From contig DASQWC010000014.1 of the NCBI GenBank assembly GCA_035640475.1, forward strand, positions 1 to 13,415: a stretch of 13,415 nt of DNA, in the 5' to 3' direction. Shown here in pieces: positions 12,948-13,415 of the stretch; position 1 is the first letter of the stretch, and each line of letters begins with the position of its first letter. The stretch is from DASQWC01 sp035640475 (lineage in GTDB: Bacteria > Actinomycetota > JAICYB01). The translations under genes were made by a program, and so were the position numbers. Below the pieces are notes generated by a model that was given only the letters and a program-made list of their open reading frames with translations, was not told the DNA's origin and made no database searches.

Positions 12948-13321
12948 TGTTCGAGATGACGCGAGAGCAATTCGTCGATCTCGTCGCCGAAGCCCTCGAC
13001 GAGATTCCCGAGCCGTTCGCATCACACCTCAACAACGTCGACGTCGTCGTCGAGGACGAGCCGACCGCCGACGATCTCGCCCGCACCGGCGTTGCGGCGG
13101 GCGGGACGCTCTACGGTCTGTACCAAGGTGTCCCGCAGACCGATCGCGGGCCCGGCTACACGTTCGTCCTGCCAGACAAGATCACGATCTTCCGCGGACC
13201 GATCTTGCGCTCGTGCAACGACGAGGACGACGTGTACGACCAGGTCGCCGAGACGGTCGTCCACGAAGTCGCGCACCACTTCGGGATCTCCGACGAGCGT
13301 CTGGACGAGCTCGGCTGGTAG
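12947..13321 (+). CDS. Minimal zincin-like metallopeptidase (Zincin_1 family)
   Basis: A 124-aa acidic protein ending in VVHEVAHHFGISDERLDELGW. The HExxHxxGxxD motif gives zinc-ligand and catalytic candidates H106, E107, H110 and D116. The upstream TLYGLYQGVPQT and ITIFRGPILR segments are characteristic of the small actinobacterial metallopeptidase family. There is no signal peptide or membrane segment, so it is likely cytosolic; its substrate is unknown in the family. The ATG at 12947 shares a base with the thioesterase stop (TAATG), consistent with translational coupling. A second ATG at 12956 is an alternative start 3 residues in. Its stop abuts the stop of the convergent TPP enzyme gene with no base between. 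Confidence 0.88.
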   Translation: MFEMTREQFVDLVAEALDEIPEPFASHLNNVDVVVEDEPTADDLARTGVAAGGTLYGLYQGVPQTDRGPGYTFVLPDKITIFRGPILRSCNDEDDVYDQVAETVVHEVAHHFGISDERLDELGW

Positions 13322-13327
13322 TCAGCC
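13313..13327. terminator. Small hairpin spanning two abutting convergent stop codons
   Basis: GGCTG (13313-13317) and CAGCC (13323-13327) form a 5-bp stem, or 6 bp with a G-T pair, around GTAGT, which contains the plus-strand TAG and the start of the minus-strand stop. It could act on both transcripts, but the stem is short and no U-tracts are present. Confidence 0.3.
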
Positions 13328-13415
13328 CAGGTTGGACGACCGCGGGTACGCGACCGCAGGGTCCGTCTTCACGTTCACCAGATACGGCACACCCGACTCG
13401 AACGCCCGGTCGAGA
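13322..13415 (-). CDS. C-terminal end of a TPP-dependent (acetolactate synthase-like) enzyme, partial
   Basis: The minus frame is open from the right edge to a TGA at 13324-13322 and gives 30 residues: LDRAFESGVPYLVNVKTDPA then VAYPRSSNLG. The pattern G-x-P-x-L-V-N-V-x-x-D-P followed by YPRSSNL is the usual C-terminus of the thiamine-pyrophosphate enzyme family that includes acetolactate synthase large subunit-like and related 2-oxoacid decarboxylases and carboligases. The last helix and strand belong to the TPP-binding domain. The specific reaction cannot be told from this fragment. The gene is convergent with the metallopeptidase gene and abuts it directly. Confidence 0.65.
   Translation of the reverse strand, partial: LDRAFESGVPYLVNVKTDPAVAYPRSSNLG

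Overview
This 13.4 kb window is high-GC, densely packed bacterial chromosome. Almost all genes lie on the minus strand, so they read right to left. The gene content and order point to Actinomycetota: alaS-ruvX-mltG-aroE-prepilin peptidase, then aroC-aroK/aroB-aroQ-pepQ-efp-nusB, is essentially the order I recall from Mycobacterium tuberculosis (Rv2555c to Rv2551c, and Rv2540c to Rv2533c). Differences from mycobacteria, mainly a fused AroK-AroB and a small HTH gene at the head of the second unit, suggest a deeper actinobacterial lineage such as Thermoleophilia or Acidimicrobiia. That placement is inference only.

Layout from right to left. The right end (12.55-13.4 kb) has a two-gene plus-strand unit, an FlK-like hotdog thioesterase and a minimal zincin metallopeptidase. 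It meets the tail of a minus-strand TPP-dependent (acetolactate-synthase-like) enzyme stop codon to stop codon. The thioesterase is divergent from a DUF523/TudS-like protein across only 20 bp, which hold what looks like one shared two-way -10 element. An aquaporin follows, with a UUCG hairpin in its leader, a strong Shine-Dalgarno that sets its start, and a very basic C-terminal tail. A 28-bp-period tandem repeat of small hairpins separates it from alaS.

Minus-strand unit 1 (11150 to 5854) is alaS, ruvX, mltG, aroE and a short prepilin peptidase, every junction overlapping by 1 to 4 nt. Unit 2 starts from a good promoter (TTGACA, 18 bp, extended -10) whose spacer holds an 11-bp palindrome. 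It encodes a 65-aa excisionase/MerR-type HTH protein, then aroC, a fused aroK-aroB, aroQ, an M24 Xaa-Pro-type peptidase, efp and nusB, again almost without gaps after aroC. At the left edge nusB overlaps the Pro-rich tail of a probable plus-strand protein.

Functionally the core is the shikimate pathway: steps 2 (AroB), 3 (AroQ), 4 (AroE), 5 (AroK) and 7 (AroC) are here, while DAHP synthase and EPSP synthase are not. It is interleaved with translation and transcription factors (AlaS, EF-P, NusB), a Holliday junction resolvase-like nuclease, a peptidoglycan lytic transglycosylase and a peptidase. I found no mobile element, CRISPR array, RNA gene or defence system. The points most worth a second look are the AroKB fusion, the HTH gene with a palindrome in its own promoter, the shared bidirectional -10, and several genes that seem to be translated without a Shine-Dalgarno leader.
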